The translations under genes were made by a program, and so were the position numbers. 19,565 nt of DNA, from contig JAHBMJ010002375.1 in assembly GCA_018398765.1 (NCBI GenBank), forward strand, positions 1 through 19,565, read 5' to 3'. Shown in pieces: positions 7,371 through 17,039 of this stretch; the stretch's first letter is position 1; every line of letters starts with the position of its first letter. This DNA comes from Chromera velia. Its lineage: Eukaryota; Sar; Chromeraceae. The notes under the pieces were generated by a model that saw nothing but the letters and a program-made list of their open reading frames with translations, was not told where the DNA came from and ran no database searches.

Positions 7371-9755
7371 AAAGAGGTGCTGTGTCCGTTTCTGTCTATC
7401 AAAGTAGCAACACACAGAGAGAGGCTGCGTCCTCTTCTGTCTACAAGAGTCAAAAAAGATACAGAAAGGCGTAGAGGGGTACTGTACTAGCAGGATGCTT
7501 TGTCTGCAGGAGTGAACAAAAACCAAGTAGGTTGATGTCCTCTTCTGTTTGTAATAGTGAGTGACATAGAGAGAGGAGCTGTGTCCTCTTCCGTTTGACA
7601 AATGAGAAGCCCACACAGAGAAAGCGGTTATGTCCTCTTCTTGTCTAACCGAGTGAGCAAGCACACAGAGAAGGGCTGTGTTCTTTCTGTCTGCAGGAGT
7701 GAGTAAACAGAGAGAGGGGTTGTGGTGGGGCCGGTCCTCTTCCGTCTGACAATGGACAAGGCACACACAGAGAGATGGTGTGTCCTTCTACCTGCAAGAG
7801 TGAGCAACATACTGTCAAAGAGAGGGGCTGTGTCCTCTTTTGTCTGCAAGAGTGAATAATAGTGAGCAAGTTGAACACGGAGACCGGGGCGGTATCATGT
7901 GGTGTCTTCGTTTGTCTGCAGGAGCGAGCAATACAGATAGAGGGGCGGTGTCCCCTTCTCTGCAAGCGTGAGCACTACAGAGAGTTCTGTGTTTTCCTTC
8001 CTTAACAGTGAACAGACGTAGAAAGAGGCTGCATACTTTAGAGTCAGCAACCGAGAGAGGCCTAGCTGTGTTTTCTCCTATCTGCCAGAGTAAGGGACAA
8101 CACACACTGCCAGAGAGGGTCGCGTCCTCTTTTGTCTGAAGGAGACTCAGTAACACACAGAGAGAGGGGCTGTGTCGTCTTCTACCTGCAGGTGTAAGCA
8201 ACACAGAGAAGGGCTGTGTCGTCATCGGCCTGCAAGAGTAAGCAACACCGAGAAAAGGACATGAGAGGGGTGGTATATGCAAGAGTATGCAATACAAGGG
8301 GGGGCTGTGTCCCCTTCTGTGTGCAGGAGTGAGTACACATAAGAGGGGCTGTGTCCCCTTCTGTGTGCAGGAGCGAGTACACACAAGAGGGGCTGTGTCC
8401 CCTTCTGTTAGCAAGTGTAAGCAACTACAACGAGGGGCGATGTTCTCTCTATCTAGCTGCAAGACTGAGAGAGAGGTAGAGGGGAAGTGCCGGCATTGTA
8501 CTTTTGTCCACAAGAGCAAACCCACAGAGAAATGCTGCTTCTTCAACATCTGCAAGAGTAGCAAGCAGGTATCTAAGAGAGAGGGGTGGTGCACTCTTCT
8601 GTCTGTGAGAGTAAGCATTTAGATAGAGAGCGGGGTGGCGTACTTTCCTGCTGCCAGAGTGAGCATATACACAGACGGGTTGTGATGCCCTTTGTCTGCA
8701 GGTATGAGTGATACGACGAGGGGCTGTGTCCTCTTCTGCTCGCAAGAGTGAGAAAGGCGTAGAATCTTAGCAGCAGTGTGCTCATTTTGTGCTTTTGTCT
8801 GCAAGAATGAGCAACACACAGAGAGGGACGGTATCGTCTTCTGTCTGTAAGAGTGAGCAACACAGAGAGAGGGGCTGTATCCTTCTTTGGCTTTAACAGT
8901 GAGCAACCTGGAGAAGTTTGCAAGCGTGAGTAAACACCAAGAGAAGGGCGGTGTCGTCTTCTGTCTGTAAGAGTGAGCAACACAGAGAGAGGGGTTGTAT
9001 CCTTCTTTGGCTTTAACAGTGAGCAACCTGGAGAAGTTTGCAAGTGTGAGTAAGCACCGAGAGAGGGGTGGTGTCATCTTCTGTCTGTAAGAGTGAGCAA
9101 CACAGAGAGAGGGGTTGTGTCCTTCTTTGGCTTTAACAGTGAGCAACCTGGAGAAGTTTGCAAGAGTGAGTAAACATCGAGAGAAGGGTGGTGTCGTCTT
9201 CTGTCTGTAAGAGTGAGCAACACAGAGAGAGGGGCGATATCCCCTTTTGTCTGCAAGAGTCGGAAAGGCGTAGGGGCAATGTGTTGGCATTGTGCTTCTG
9301 TCTGCAAGGTCAGTAATTACAGAGAGAAGGGCTTTGTCCTCTGCTATCTACAAGAGTGAAAAGGAATGTACAGAGGCAGTGTGCTAGGCAGTGTACTGAC
9401 ATTGTGCTTTGTCTGCAGAGTGAATAAACTAAAGGAGAGGGGTGGTGGCCTGCTCTACCTACAAGAGTGAGAACGGCGCCGAGTGCGCTGGCATTATACT
9501 ATGTCTGCAAGAATGAGTAACACCGAGAGAGGGGCGGTGTCGTATTCTGTTTGTAAGAGCAAACATACAGGGAGAGGGGTTTTGTCCCCTTCTGCCTGCA
9601 AGAGTGAGAAAAGCGTATAGAGGTAGTATGCTGGCACCGTGTTTTTGTCGCAAGATTGGCCAAATGTCGAAAAAGGGTTGTGCCTTTCCTATCTGCAGCT
9701 GTGTGTTACATAGAGAGAGGGGCTATGTCGTCATTTGTTTGCAAGAGTGAGTAGG
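7371..9755. repeat. 2.4-kb minisatellite array, units about 46-52 bp, hairpin-bearing
   Basis: Degenerate units repeat along the whole stretch. The typical unit on the plus strand is GAGTGAGCA, then ACACAG, then AGAGAGGGG, then CTGTGT, then CCTCTTCTGTCTGCAA; by length there are about 45-50 units. The ACACAG and CTGTGT arms are complementary around a mostly 9-base purine loop. In several units both arms change together. A second possible stem, CTCTT with AAGAG, occurs in some units (7432-7449, 7835-7852, 8731-8748). The minus strand stays open in several overlapping frames, which I read as a by-product of a repeat lacking TTA/CTA/TCA, not as coding. The ends are approximate. Confidence 0.9.
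8836..9240. repeat. 120-bp higher-order repeat within the array
   Basis: A composite unit recurs at exact 120-base spacing: CTTCTTTGGCTTTAACAG at 8882, 9002 and 9122, and CTTCTGTCTGTAAGAGTGAG at 8838, 8958, 9078 and 9198. There are three full copies and a partial fourth, with only a few differences per copy. The copies are much more alike than the surrounding short units, so this block expanded recently. 120 is divisible by three, so a 40-codon period shows in minus-strand translation. Confidence 0.9.
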
Positions 9756-10778
9756 GCACGCTGTGAACATGGAATAAAAGATGCTTCGGATTCCGAAGGT
9801 GAGTTGATTCGGCAGGAGGATGTTGAGGGGTACTGGAAGGCATGTAAGCTCAAAAGGTATATGAGTGACATGTAAGTGATGCCAGTGGATGTTTGCTGGA
9901 ACGTGGCAGGCATAGTTTGAAGGAGGTGCTCAGAGATGTGAAAGAAGTGTGGAATGCCTGTGCGGCACGTGATTTTAGGGGGGAAGGTGGGACTCACCGA
10001 TGCCGGCTCTTCCAACGTCTGTGAAGGTTTCCATTCAAATTCTGTCCTTGGATTCGCTGACCACTGTGTTGGCCTGCAGGTCGCAGAGGGAGGAATAAAG
10101 GTCAGACAGTCTTGCAAGGACACACGCGTTAATCTGGGCATGAAGAGCTCCATGGCAAGTGTCTAAGCAGTCTGGGAGACTTCCAGTGTGATGTGACCCG
10201 ATATTACAAGGTGCAATTCACGGAGGGAGTTGTAGATGGTTGCAACCAGCTGGACAAGCCTGTGTCATCATGTGTTGCGTGTCTTTGGCTCACGTGTTGC
10301 TTGAGGAAGAGACCTTGTACGATGCGTGTAAACTGACCTCTGGAGACCAGGGAGGTTGACAGCAGCAGGCGGGGGCGTTATTGGCGAGCACCAGCCCGCG
10401 TTGCTTGCCTGCATACAGAGTGCAGGAGGAAGTGGAAGAATCGAATCGCCTGTACCAGTTAAGTAATCGGGTTGAGATACATGAGTGTTTGAGTTGCGCC
10501 AGCTTGTAGACGCGACCAGCGGCTGACTTTTTTTAAGCCTGAGCATCCTGTATGGAAGCAAGCGAGAGCGGACCTGGTCCCTTTGGGTGCCGCTGAGGCG
10601 AAAGGGGGGTGTTATTGTATGACAGGAGGGTACCGCGGAAAGTATGGTGCTCGTTGGGAGCGTGTGTTGCTGTATAACAGTGTTTGGTAAGTGTTTACAG
10701 CAACCATCAGCTGACCTTGTAACGACAGAAGAGCCGCGTGCTAATAGCTTGACCAGAGCCTCGTTAGGACACCGAGAG
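9756..10778. other. Unique-looking sequence without a recognised gene
   Basis: Sequence is balanced in composition and less repetitive than its neighbours. Open frames on both strands (minus 10268-10939, plus 9954-10166) show no motif. A spliced gene cannot be excluded by eye, but no clear exon, RNA gene or element end was found. Confidence 0.4.
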
Positions 10779-10929
10779 GGCTTTTTTGAGCGTCCCAAAA
10801 CTGGCAGAGGGCTTGGTCCCTTGAATCTTCTTCTTAGTTCTTCTTTTGCATATTCGTTTATATTGCCAATTTTTCTTTGTGCGGCGCCGCGTGCTCGGAA
10901 TTCCGTCTGGTACGCTTTAATGCAGGCTG
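10779..10929 (+). repeat. Dispersed repeat, copy 2
   Basis: Partner of 5165-5303, same orientation, 5.6 kb apart. It has a few extra bases in the middle relative to copy 1 (around the TATATTGCC stretch) and a CGTG insertion region near the GCGGCGCC block. The flanks do not match those of copy 1, so these are separate insertions rather than parts of one longer duplicated segment. Confidence 0.85.
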
Positions 10930-12100
10930 ACCATGTCAATGCATATTAATTAAGAAAGCCGGGAGAAAAAAAAAACCTAGAAAAAAACAGTGCACGCATG
11001 ATCGAGTCTCCAAAAATCGATCAACAACAGGCTCTTGAACGGAAAAAAAATTCGTCTCACACCAAATTTTAAAGACAAAAAGAGGACAATTATGCCAAAC
11101 TTTCCCTTCAAGATCATAAAAGAATCATGAATCGAGTTCAAAATCATGAGGGCTTGCACAAGAGTCATCTGTTGTTCGATCCATATATGAATATATGTTG
11201 TTTAAAACCAGATCTGCTATGATCTGCTGAACGGAAATTAAATTTCACACACGTACATGCATCGATCTATATACGTTTGCCTTGTTTGGCCGAAATATGA
11301 ACTAAAGTGGACGCTTGACATTTAAGGGGCCTTTATACGGCTCAGCTCTGTGCTCCAAAGGGGCAAAACACACTTAAAAGGACCCTCCTTATAAGTTTGA
11401 CGTGCTTTGGTCAGTTTCGGGCGGATTTGAGATTTGTTAAAAGTATCCTTTGAATATATAGAGCACACATATACTGTTGTGGTTCCCTCTTTTTTAATTT
11501 TTCCCTTCTCTACACACTCGGTAATGCCACACTCTTTCTCCACCTTGTGTCACTCTTTGTATTCGCAAGAGTTTCAACGGGGGGGATACACGAACTAAGT
11601 CCGTTGCACACAGACGCTGGCCTAAGTTTTTTCACCTGGTACCTCACGCGCACGTGCGTCTCTCTCTTTCAGGTCTCAGTCTTTTTTTTTTTTAACACTC
11701 GTGAAGAGTTCTTCACGGAGAACTACCAGGAAAACCCCTGAGACTGCTCTTAAAGCGACTCTCATCAAGCATTTGAAGCGGCGGCCTTCTACCTCAACTA
11801 CACCGCAGCAAAGGGTCTCAGCGGCGGTCTTGGAGACTGCCAAGCAGTAGAACAACACAAAAAGGGGGAGACGCCTGCTCTTTACGCTCTTAAAAATGCA
11901 TCCAAATTTTGTGGTCAGTCAGCTTGGAGTCTCAGAGAGAAAATAAGTAAATGGGTATGGACAGACTTTTGATCGAAACAGCTCGCAAAGAAATCAATAC
12001 AGGATTAATTGTGCGTGAAGGCACATTATCAAAAAAGAGAAGCCATCAATTCTGAATCAATGAAAACAGTCTGTTGAACCAATGAGAGACCGCCCAATGT
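10930..12100. other. A/T-rich region without recognised genes; one quasi-palindrome
   Basis: Short ORFs look random. CGTGAAGA (11700-11707) and TCTTCACG (11710-11717) are complementary with only two bases between them. CGCACGTGCG near 11649 is a 10-bp palindrome. A seven-G run lies near 11580. No RNA gene is visible. Confidence 0.45.
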
Positions 12101-12345
12101 GGAATGAATGAGTGGTTATACAGATGCTTGAATGCACGAATGATTGCAAGGTGAAGGAAAAAGAAGATAGAAAAATGATTAGTTGAGGGGATGATTGGTT
12201 GAGGGGATGAAGGAAGGAATGAATGAACAAGTGGACGAAAGGATAGAAGGTTAGATAGATCAATGCATGAATCTATATATATATGAGTGAATCAATCAAT
12301 GGATGGATGAATGGATGGATGGAGGAGGGGAGGAAGGAAGGAAAT
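12100..12345. repeat. Left arm of inverted minisatellite (GAATGA/GGATGA-rich)
   Basis: The plus strand carries repeated GAATGAATGA, TTGAGGGGATGA (twice, 17 bases apart near 12184 and 12201) and GGATGGAT units. Its reverse complement resembles the TCATTC repeat at 12500-12750. GAATGAATGAGTGGTTATAC (12102-12121) is the exact reverse complement of 12668-12687. Confidence 0.7.
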
Positions 12346-12499
12346 TCCAAAATGAATCTCCATTTATGTTGCAATCTAGGTTGCAATACAGTTGCTTAAC
12401 GCCTCTCAAGGTACTGGCCTCTATTACATACGATCGAGGCTCTCTGGTGCTCTTCTCATACTGTACGGAAAGGTTCTTGCAGTGGTTTATCCCACCAAT

Positions 12500-12755
12500 A
12501 ACCACTCATTCATTCAACCAATCAACAACCACTCATTAATTCATTCAACCAACCCACAACCACTCATTCATTCAACCAACCCACAACCCCTCATTCATTC
12601 AATCTACCCACAATTACTCATTCACTCATTAACAACCAACTAACAACCACTCATTCATTCAACCAACGTATAACCACTCATTCATTCAACTAATCCACAA
12701 TGACACATTCATTTAATTACCACACAACGATTCATTTATTCACACTCACCTATTC
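12500..12755. repeat. Right arm: ACCACTCATTCATTCAACCA minisatellite
   Basis: Units of roughly 27-31 bases begin near 12501, 12528, 12559, 12586 and 12613, with further diverged units to about 12750. The typical unit has CCACTCATT followed by CATTCAACCAA. The array faces the left arm across about 160 bases of non-repeat sequence. Confidence 0.8.
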
Positions 12756-12779
12756 AAACAATGCAAGAGGAGTCATCCG

Positions 12780-14260
12780 TCTGATTATCCATTCGGTTTC
12801 TCTTCTTTTCTTCGCTTTTCTTTTTTTCGTTTCCAATTTCGGTGCTTTATCTCTCTCTCGCTCTCTCACCGCTCTTTGATCGTAATGCGATTGATCTCGG
12901 GAGAGGGGGGGGGAATGCCGCACTCTTCTTTCTATTCATTCTTTCAATGTACCACTCTTCTTTCTGCTCTTTCTTCTCTACGTTTCTCTCCACAGACTTG
13001 TTTCCTCCTTATTTTTCTCATCATTTTCCACAGTGTGGTCAACAGGTTTCTCCTGCATCTTTCTTTCGTTGTTTTTCGTTTTGATGTCAAGAGAGGGGGG
13101 GTGCACAGCGGTGCACAGGACTGCATGCAACCGACTTAGACCGACTAAGTTTTCTATCTCAGTCCATCCCGGTCTGACTGCATCTTTCCTTCCTTATTTC
13201 ATTATACGCAGTCCATTTTCCTGTTCCTTTCTTTCATTTGCTTATGGGTCCTAAAGTATGTAACAGTCAGTGGAAGAAAGAAATTGTGTTGTTAATTGCT
13301 ATGTTATGGCATACTTTCAGTAAAAAGCTCTTCAACTTGAAGTAAAAGAAAAAGAAACACATAAAAGTTGAAGTTAAAGTCGAGGAGAGAGTTCTGCTTT
13401 GATACCTCACTGTGTCATTTTTTTGTTTTCTCTGTTCGATTCGATTCTTGATCAATTACAGTATGACTACCATGGTGACTCGTTTTCACTCTCTCGCTTT
13501 CTCTATCGAAAGAGCTGACTAGAGCTGACGTTCAAGCTCGTTCGGGGGGGGAGTTAAGTAGAGTTAAGTGTTGCACAACCATATATGTTGGAGCAGTCAT
13601 GTGTTGCTTTTAGACACATCCTGGCCTTTGGCCCGGATCCACTGATTGATGCGCAAGATTCTGTTTGTCTGCAAAGACTGAATGCTCTGTCTTACTGACT
13701 GACTGTATCCTTCTAGGAAGACTGACTGACATTCCACTCTACGATATGACCTGAATCAGATCAATAAGATGTGGAGCAAAGGTCGAGAAAAGCGACATTC
13801 ATCATCAGTATCTAGACCTAGATCTTTTCTCTGCCTACTGTTTAGATTTCATTTGATCTTCATCAAAATTTAATACCCCAACATTCGGATTGTCCTATTC
13901 TTGGGGCGTGCGCTTTCATTGTATCGAAAAGGTTTTGTAAGAGCGCTGGTCTCTCTTTTGCATTGCATTGTCTCTCCTTTACATGGTTCCTCTTCCGCCT
14001 TCGGCAACTTTCAGTCTGTTTGTGGTTTATTTGGGCTGCCTGCCTACATCCCTGTTGGCCTCAGTGTGTTCGTATATGTATATATCCATATACAAATCTG
14101 TGCATTTCTCTACATCTCCTCCCCATCTCTATCTGGTCATTTTGCGCCCTGCTGTACATTGCAGGATGGCTAACTAACAAAACATGGCTAATAGCGATTA
14201 AGAGGTCTAACCTGCAGTCGTTTGCAGTCAAAAGTAAGTGAATCAGATCAGATCTGTCTT
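12780..14260. other. Pyrimidine-rich region with poly-G runs, no recognised gene
   Basis: 12790-13250 is rich in CTTTCTT-type sequence. Runs of seven to nine G occur near 12905, 13095 and 13545. The look is similar to the retrotransposon tail at 3367-4440, but I could not align the two by eye. GTGCAC-AGCG-GTGCAC (13101-13116) is a short hairpin, and GACTGACTGAC-type repeats lie at 13695-13735. ORFs at 13901-14241 are small, hydrophobic and unrecognised. Confidence 0.4.
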
Positions 14261-14268
14261 ATGAGAAA

Positions 14269-14340
14269 TACACACACACACACACATATACACACATACA
14301 CACATACACACACACACACATACACACACATACACATATA
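14269..14340. repeat. CA/CATA microsatellite
   Basis: Runs of ACACAC interrupted by AT dinucleotides, about 150 bases upstream of the left end of the hAT-like element. Confidence 0.9.
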
Positions 14341-14484
14341 TGCGAAGTCCCTCCAAGCAGTCTGTTCTGATCAAATCTTTGCCCAGATCTCGCCTCTGTT
14401 CTCTTCCTGATCCACTTCTTCTTTTGAAGTACAGGAGTTGTCGCTGACGAGGAAGAGGTGGACCTAACTGAAGTCATTGACAGC

Positions 14485-14492
14485 CTCCTGCA
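14485..14492 (+). repeat. Putative 8-bp target site duplication, left
   Basis: CTCCTGCA directly precedes the left inverted repeat. CTCCCGCA (16363-16370) directly follows the right one; seven of eight bases match. Confidence 0.6.
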
Positions 14493-14562
14493 TAGGGATA
14501 GCTATTGTATCATATCAGTATCGAATCGGTATCGTATCGGTATCGTATTGGTATCGTATCGG
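14493..14562 (+). repeat. Left terminal inverted repeat plus subterminal TATCG repeats
   Basis: The 19-base terminal repeat is followed by four overlapping GGTATCGTATCG-like units (14518-14562). Such subterminal repeats are typical binding sites for hAT transposases; that role is inferred. Confidence 0.65.
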
Positions 14563-16298
14563 AATTTAACGTTCCAAAAAAAGGGGGTATTGTCAATAAT
14601 TTCGATACTGACATAAAAGTTTTAGCGTACGAGGCTAAAACCTGGTGCAAACAGTATCATTCATCAAACTAAAAACTCTTCATAAAAATCTCATGTTTTT
14701 TAAAGAGTCGACTTTACTTAGAAAATGGGCTCCAAAACGTTCAGAAGGCCAAACTAAGCCCCCCTAACCCCCCCCTTTAAAAGAGTCAACACATCATGAT
14801 CAAATTGACAATGACGTCATCAACACGTCGTTCCTGGAAATCTCATGCCAGGCGCAAACTGTTAGACTCGTTTTTATTCTGATGTATATGCCAAAATCAC
14901 CCAAATGTAAGTGAATGCATACAAAATTTATAGCAAAACGCAGATATCCATATGCTATTCTGCACTCATAAAAGAACTATGTAGATTTGTAGTATAAAGA
15001 AGAAAGAAAAAATAAGCTACGCAGCAAGCAGCTTAGGTTGGACTCTCTTAAGCGATGTGGTGGTTGATGCTCAGCAAGCGGAGTGAAGAGAAAATTGAGG
15101 TCAAAGGTCTGATAGTGTGCAGCGGTCTGTATGTTTATCTGTATGTATGTCCATCTCCATAGAAATCAACCAATACACAAAACGGCCAACTGAGATTTTA
15201 AAGCTGCAATAAATTGGTGGAACACATCCATAGTAAGCCAATCTTCAGCTTTTTAGACTTTGGGGAAGCCCTCTCTTTCCTCTGCGGAGCGGGCACAAAT
15301 GACAAACTCACCGATCATTCCAGGGAGGGCACATCCAGTTCCAGAAAAACGAAAACAGCACTGCTTGGCAATACGGTATTAGGAGTTCCTTCTGCACAAG
15401 TGAAAGCATGAAAGAGACCAAGACAAACACATTGGACTATAAAGGTTCTCACAAAGAAATAGATAGATGGTCCTGGTGTATGTTTTGTGATTCAGAGGGT
15501 GTGAAAAGCTAGGTCAACGTCAAAAAACAAGCAGCGAGTCACTAAGTGGCAAGCTTTAATTAAATTTATAAAAGATAAGGTCATCAGAAGTATACTCAGT
15601 GGTTGAACATCAATGGTAAAGTGGCAAGCTTCAATGGCAGAGTATGGATGTCACCAAATGACAGTGACCTCACTCATGACTGACCTTTCCGAATCTCAGT
15701 TCGCCCATGTTGACATCCTGGTCGATCTGGTCACTCCTGAAGCTCTGAGATGGCACAAAAAGAAGAGACAACACTGTAGAAAGACAATTCTTAGACTACT
15801 GTCCTTGAGTTGTTTGGACATTGGCCAGTGAGCCAACTTTGACAGGTCAACATCGCGTCAAGTAACTCTACATGCTGGGGAGACAAAATTTCTATCCGCC
15901 CGACGTTTATAATATGCCCACACCTTAGCTTGCTTTTTCTTCTTCTGGCTGTTATGATGCTTTGATTGTCCAGAAGCGGTTTTATTCAGAAAACAGAAAT
16001 GATGAAGCTCTGTAAGATCAGATACAGTGAACATGCAGTCTTCTCTTGAGGCGCTGTTCCGGCCATTGGGGTATGCTAGGACTGAATTCAGTGTACGCTC
16101 TATGGAGCCGGTTCCGCATTTATCCATACATAAAGCCAGTTAGGGACGGTATACATGTTACTGGGCCCGCGGCCGTGCCCGGTTTTTGAGCACCGAGGCC
16201 CAGCCCGGCGTGCGTCTGGCCACATAGTAGTCCTTCACAAATATTCACAAGCTCTAAGCAGGCCGATACTAACCGATACTCAGCCGCTCAAGAAAGAA

Positions 16299-16362
16299 CC
16301 GATAGTCGATACTTCGATACCGATACCGATACGATACGATATCGATACAGTAGCTATCCCTA
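16299..16362 (-). repeat. Right terminal inverted repeat plus subterminal CGATA repeats
   Basis: CCGATA/CGATAC units (16299-16349) lead into GATACAGTAGCTATCCCTA at the end, mirroring the left end with one mismatch in the outer 19 bases. Further CCGATACT copies lie at 16263 and 16273. Confidence 0.65.
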
Positions 16363-16370
16363 CTCCCGCA
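16363..16370 (+). repeat. Putative 8-bp target site duplication, right
   Basis: CTCCCGCA, differing from the left copy by one T-to-C change. Confidence 0.6.
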
Positions 16371-16499
16371 AACACTCACAGAGCTACGGATCAGGGGTAA
16401 GTGGCCAGTTTGAGATAGAAAGAAGACGGGGAGAAGGGATACATGCATGTGGTAGCGAAAAAGAAAAGTAACAAACAGACGGATGAACACTCATGCAGG

Positions 16500-16704
16500 T
16501 ACTAAGCAGTCAGGTAGGCGGGCAACTGAACAAATAGACAGACTAACAGACAGGCAGACAGATAAAACGACAAACAGACAAACAGACCGACGGCGACCAA
16601 CAGAAAGATAGATAGACAGAAAGAAAGATAAACAGACAAACAGACAGTTGGGTTCATACATATAGAGATACCACACACACATATACACACACACATACAT
16701 ACAC

Positions 16705-16749
<45 letters not shown>

Positions 16750-16850
16750 TACACACATACATACACACACAGTGCCACACATACATATATCCACATATAG
16801 ACGCTTACTGACTTACTACTATAGATGGACCAACCAACCGCATAACTTGC

Positions 16851-16881
<31 letters not shown>

Positions 16882-17039
16882 ATGAACGAACGAACGAACA
16901 AATAAAAAAACAATTAAACAAAAAAAGAAAGAAAGCAAGAAAGAAAGCAAGCAAGCAAAAAAGAAAGAACAAAAGAAAGAAAGAACAAAAGAACAAAAAA
17001 AGAAAGAAAGAAAGCAAGAAAGCAAGCAAGAAATGGTAA
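16500..17039. repeat. Compound microsatellite: GACA, CA, GAAA/GCAA
   Basis: CAGACAGA-type repeats (16535-16650) pass into a CA/CATA tract (16670-16780, with a pure CA run near 16715-16747), then AAAG/AAGC tetranucleotides from about 16850 up to the tandem duplication. Translated frames across it are Cys/Val-rich or Phe/Leu/Ser-rich artefacts. Confidence 0.9.

Larger units (their letters stand above)
14493..16362. mobile_element. Non-autonomous hAT-like DNA transposon, 1.87 kb
   Basis: The left end TAGGGATAGCTATTGTATC (14493-14511) and the reverse complement of 16344-16362 agree at 18 of 19 bases. An 8-bp near-duplication abuts both ends. Eight-base duplications and ends of the form YARNG (here TAGGG) are known for the hAT superfamily. 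Inside each end lie clustered TATCGTATCGG-type subterminal repeats. Internal ORFs (such as 15613-15831) are short and show no transposase motif, so an outside transposase would be needed. A GC-rich inverted repeat, CTGGGCC (16161-16167) with GGCCCAG (16197-16203), lies near the right end. Assignment to hAT is an inference from the ends. Confidence 0.65.

Noticed and set aside
7628-9307. Long minus-strand ORFs over the minisatellite (for example 7815-8618 and 8619-9290), with a 40-residue repeat
   Set aside because: Several overlapping minus-strand frames are open at once. This reflects a repeat unit poor in TTA, CTA and TCA on the plus strand, and unit-length changes break the frame between units.
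7371-9755. CRISPR array
   Set aside because: There are no identical repeats separated by unique spacers; the units are contiguous and degenerate, and the DNA looks eukaryotic with no cas genes.
10268-10939. Minus-strand ORF of 223 codons
   Set aside because: No recognisable domain, it starts inside the dispersed repeat, and its composition looks random; kept only as unannotated sequence.
14222-14477. Short ORFs across the CA tract at 14269-14340
   Set aside because: Thr/His or Cys/Val dipeptide runs from a microsatellite, not a protein.
15214-16127. Possible hAT transposase remnants in ORFs inside the element
   Set aside because: None shows a BED zinc finger, RNase H-like acidic motifs or a dimerisation region; they are short and in unrelated frames and strands.
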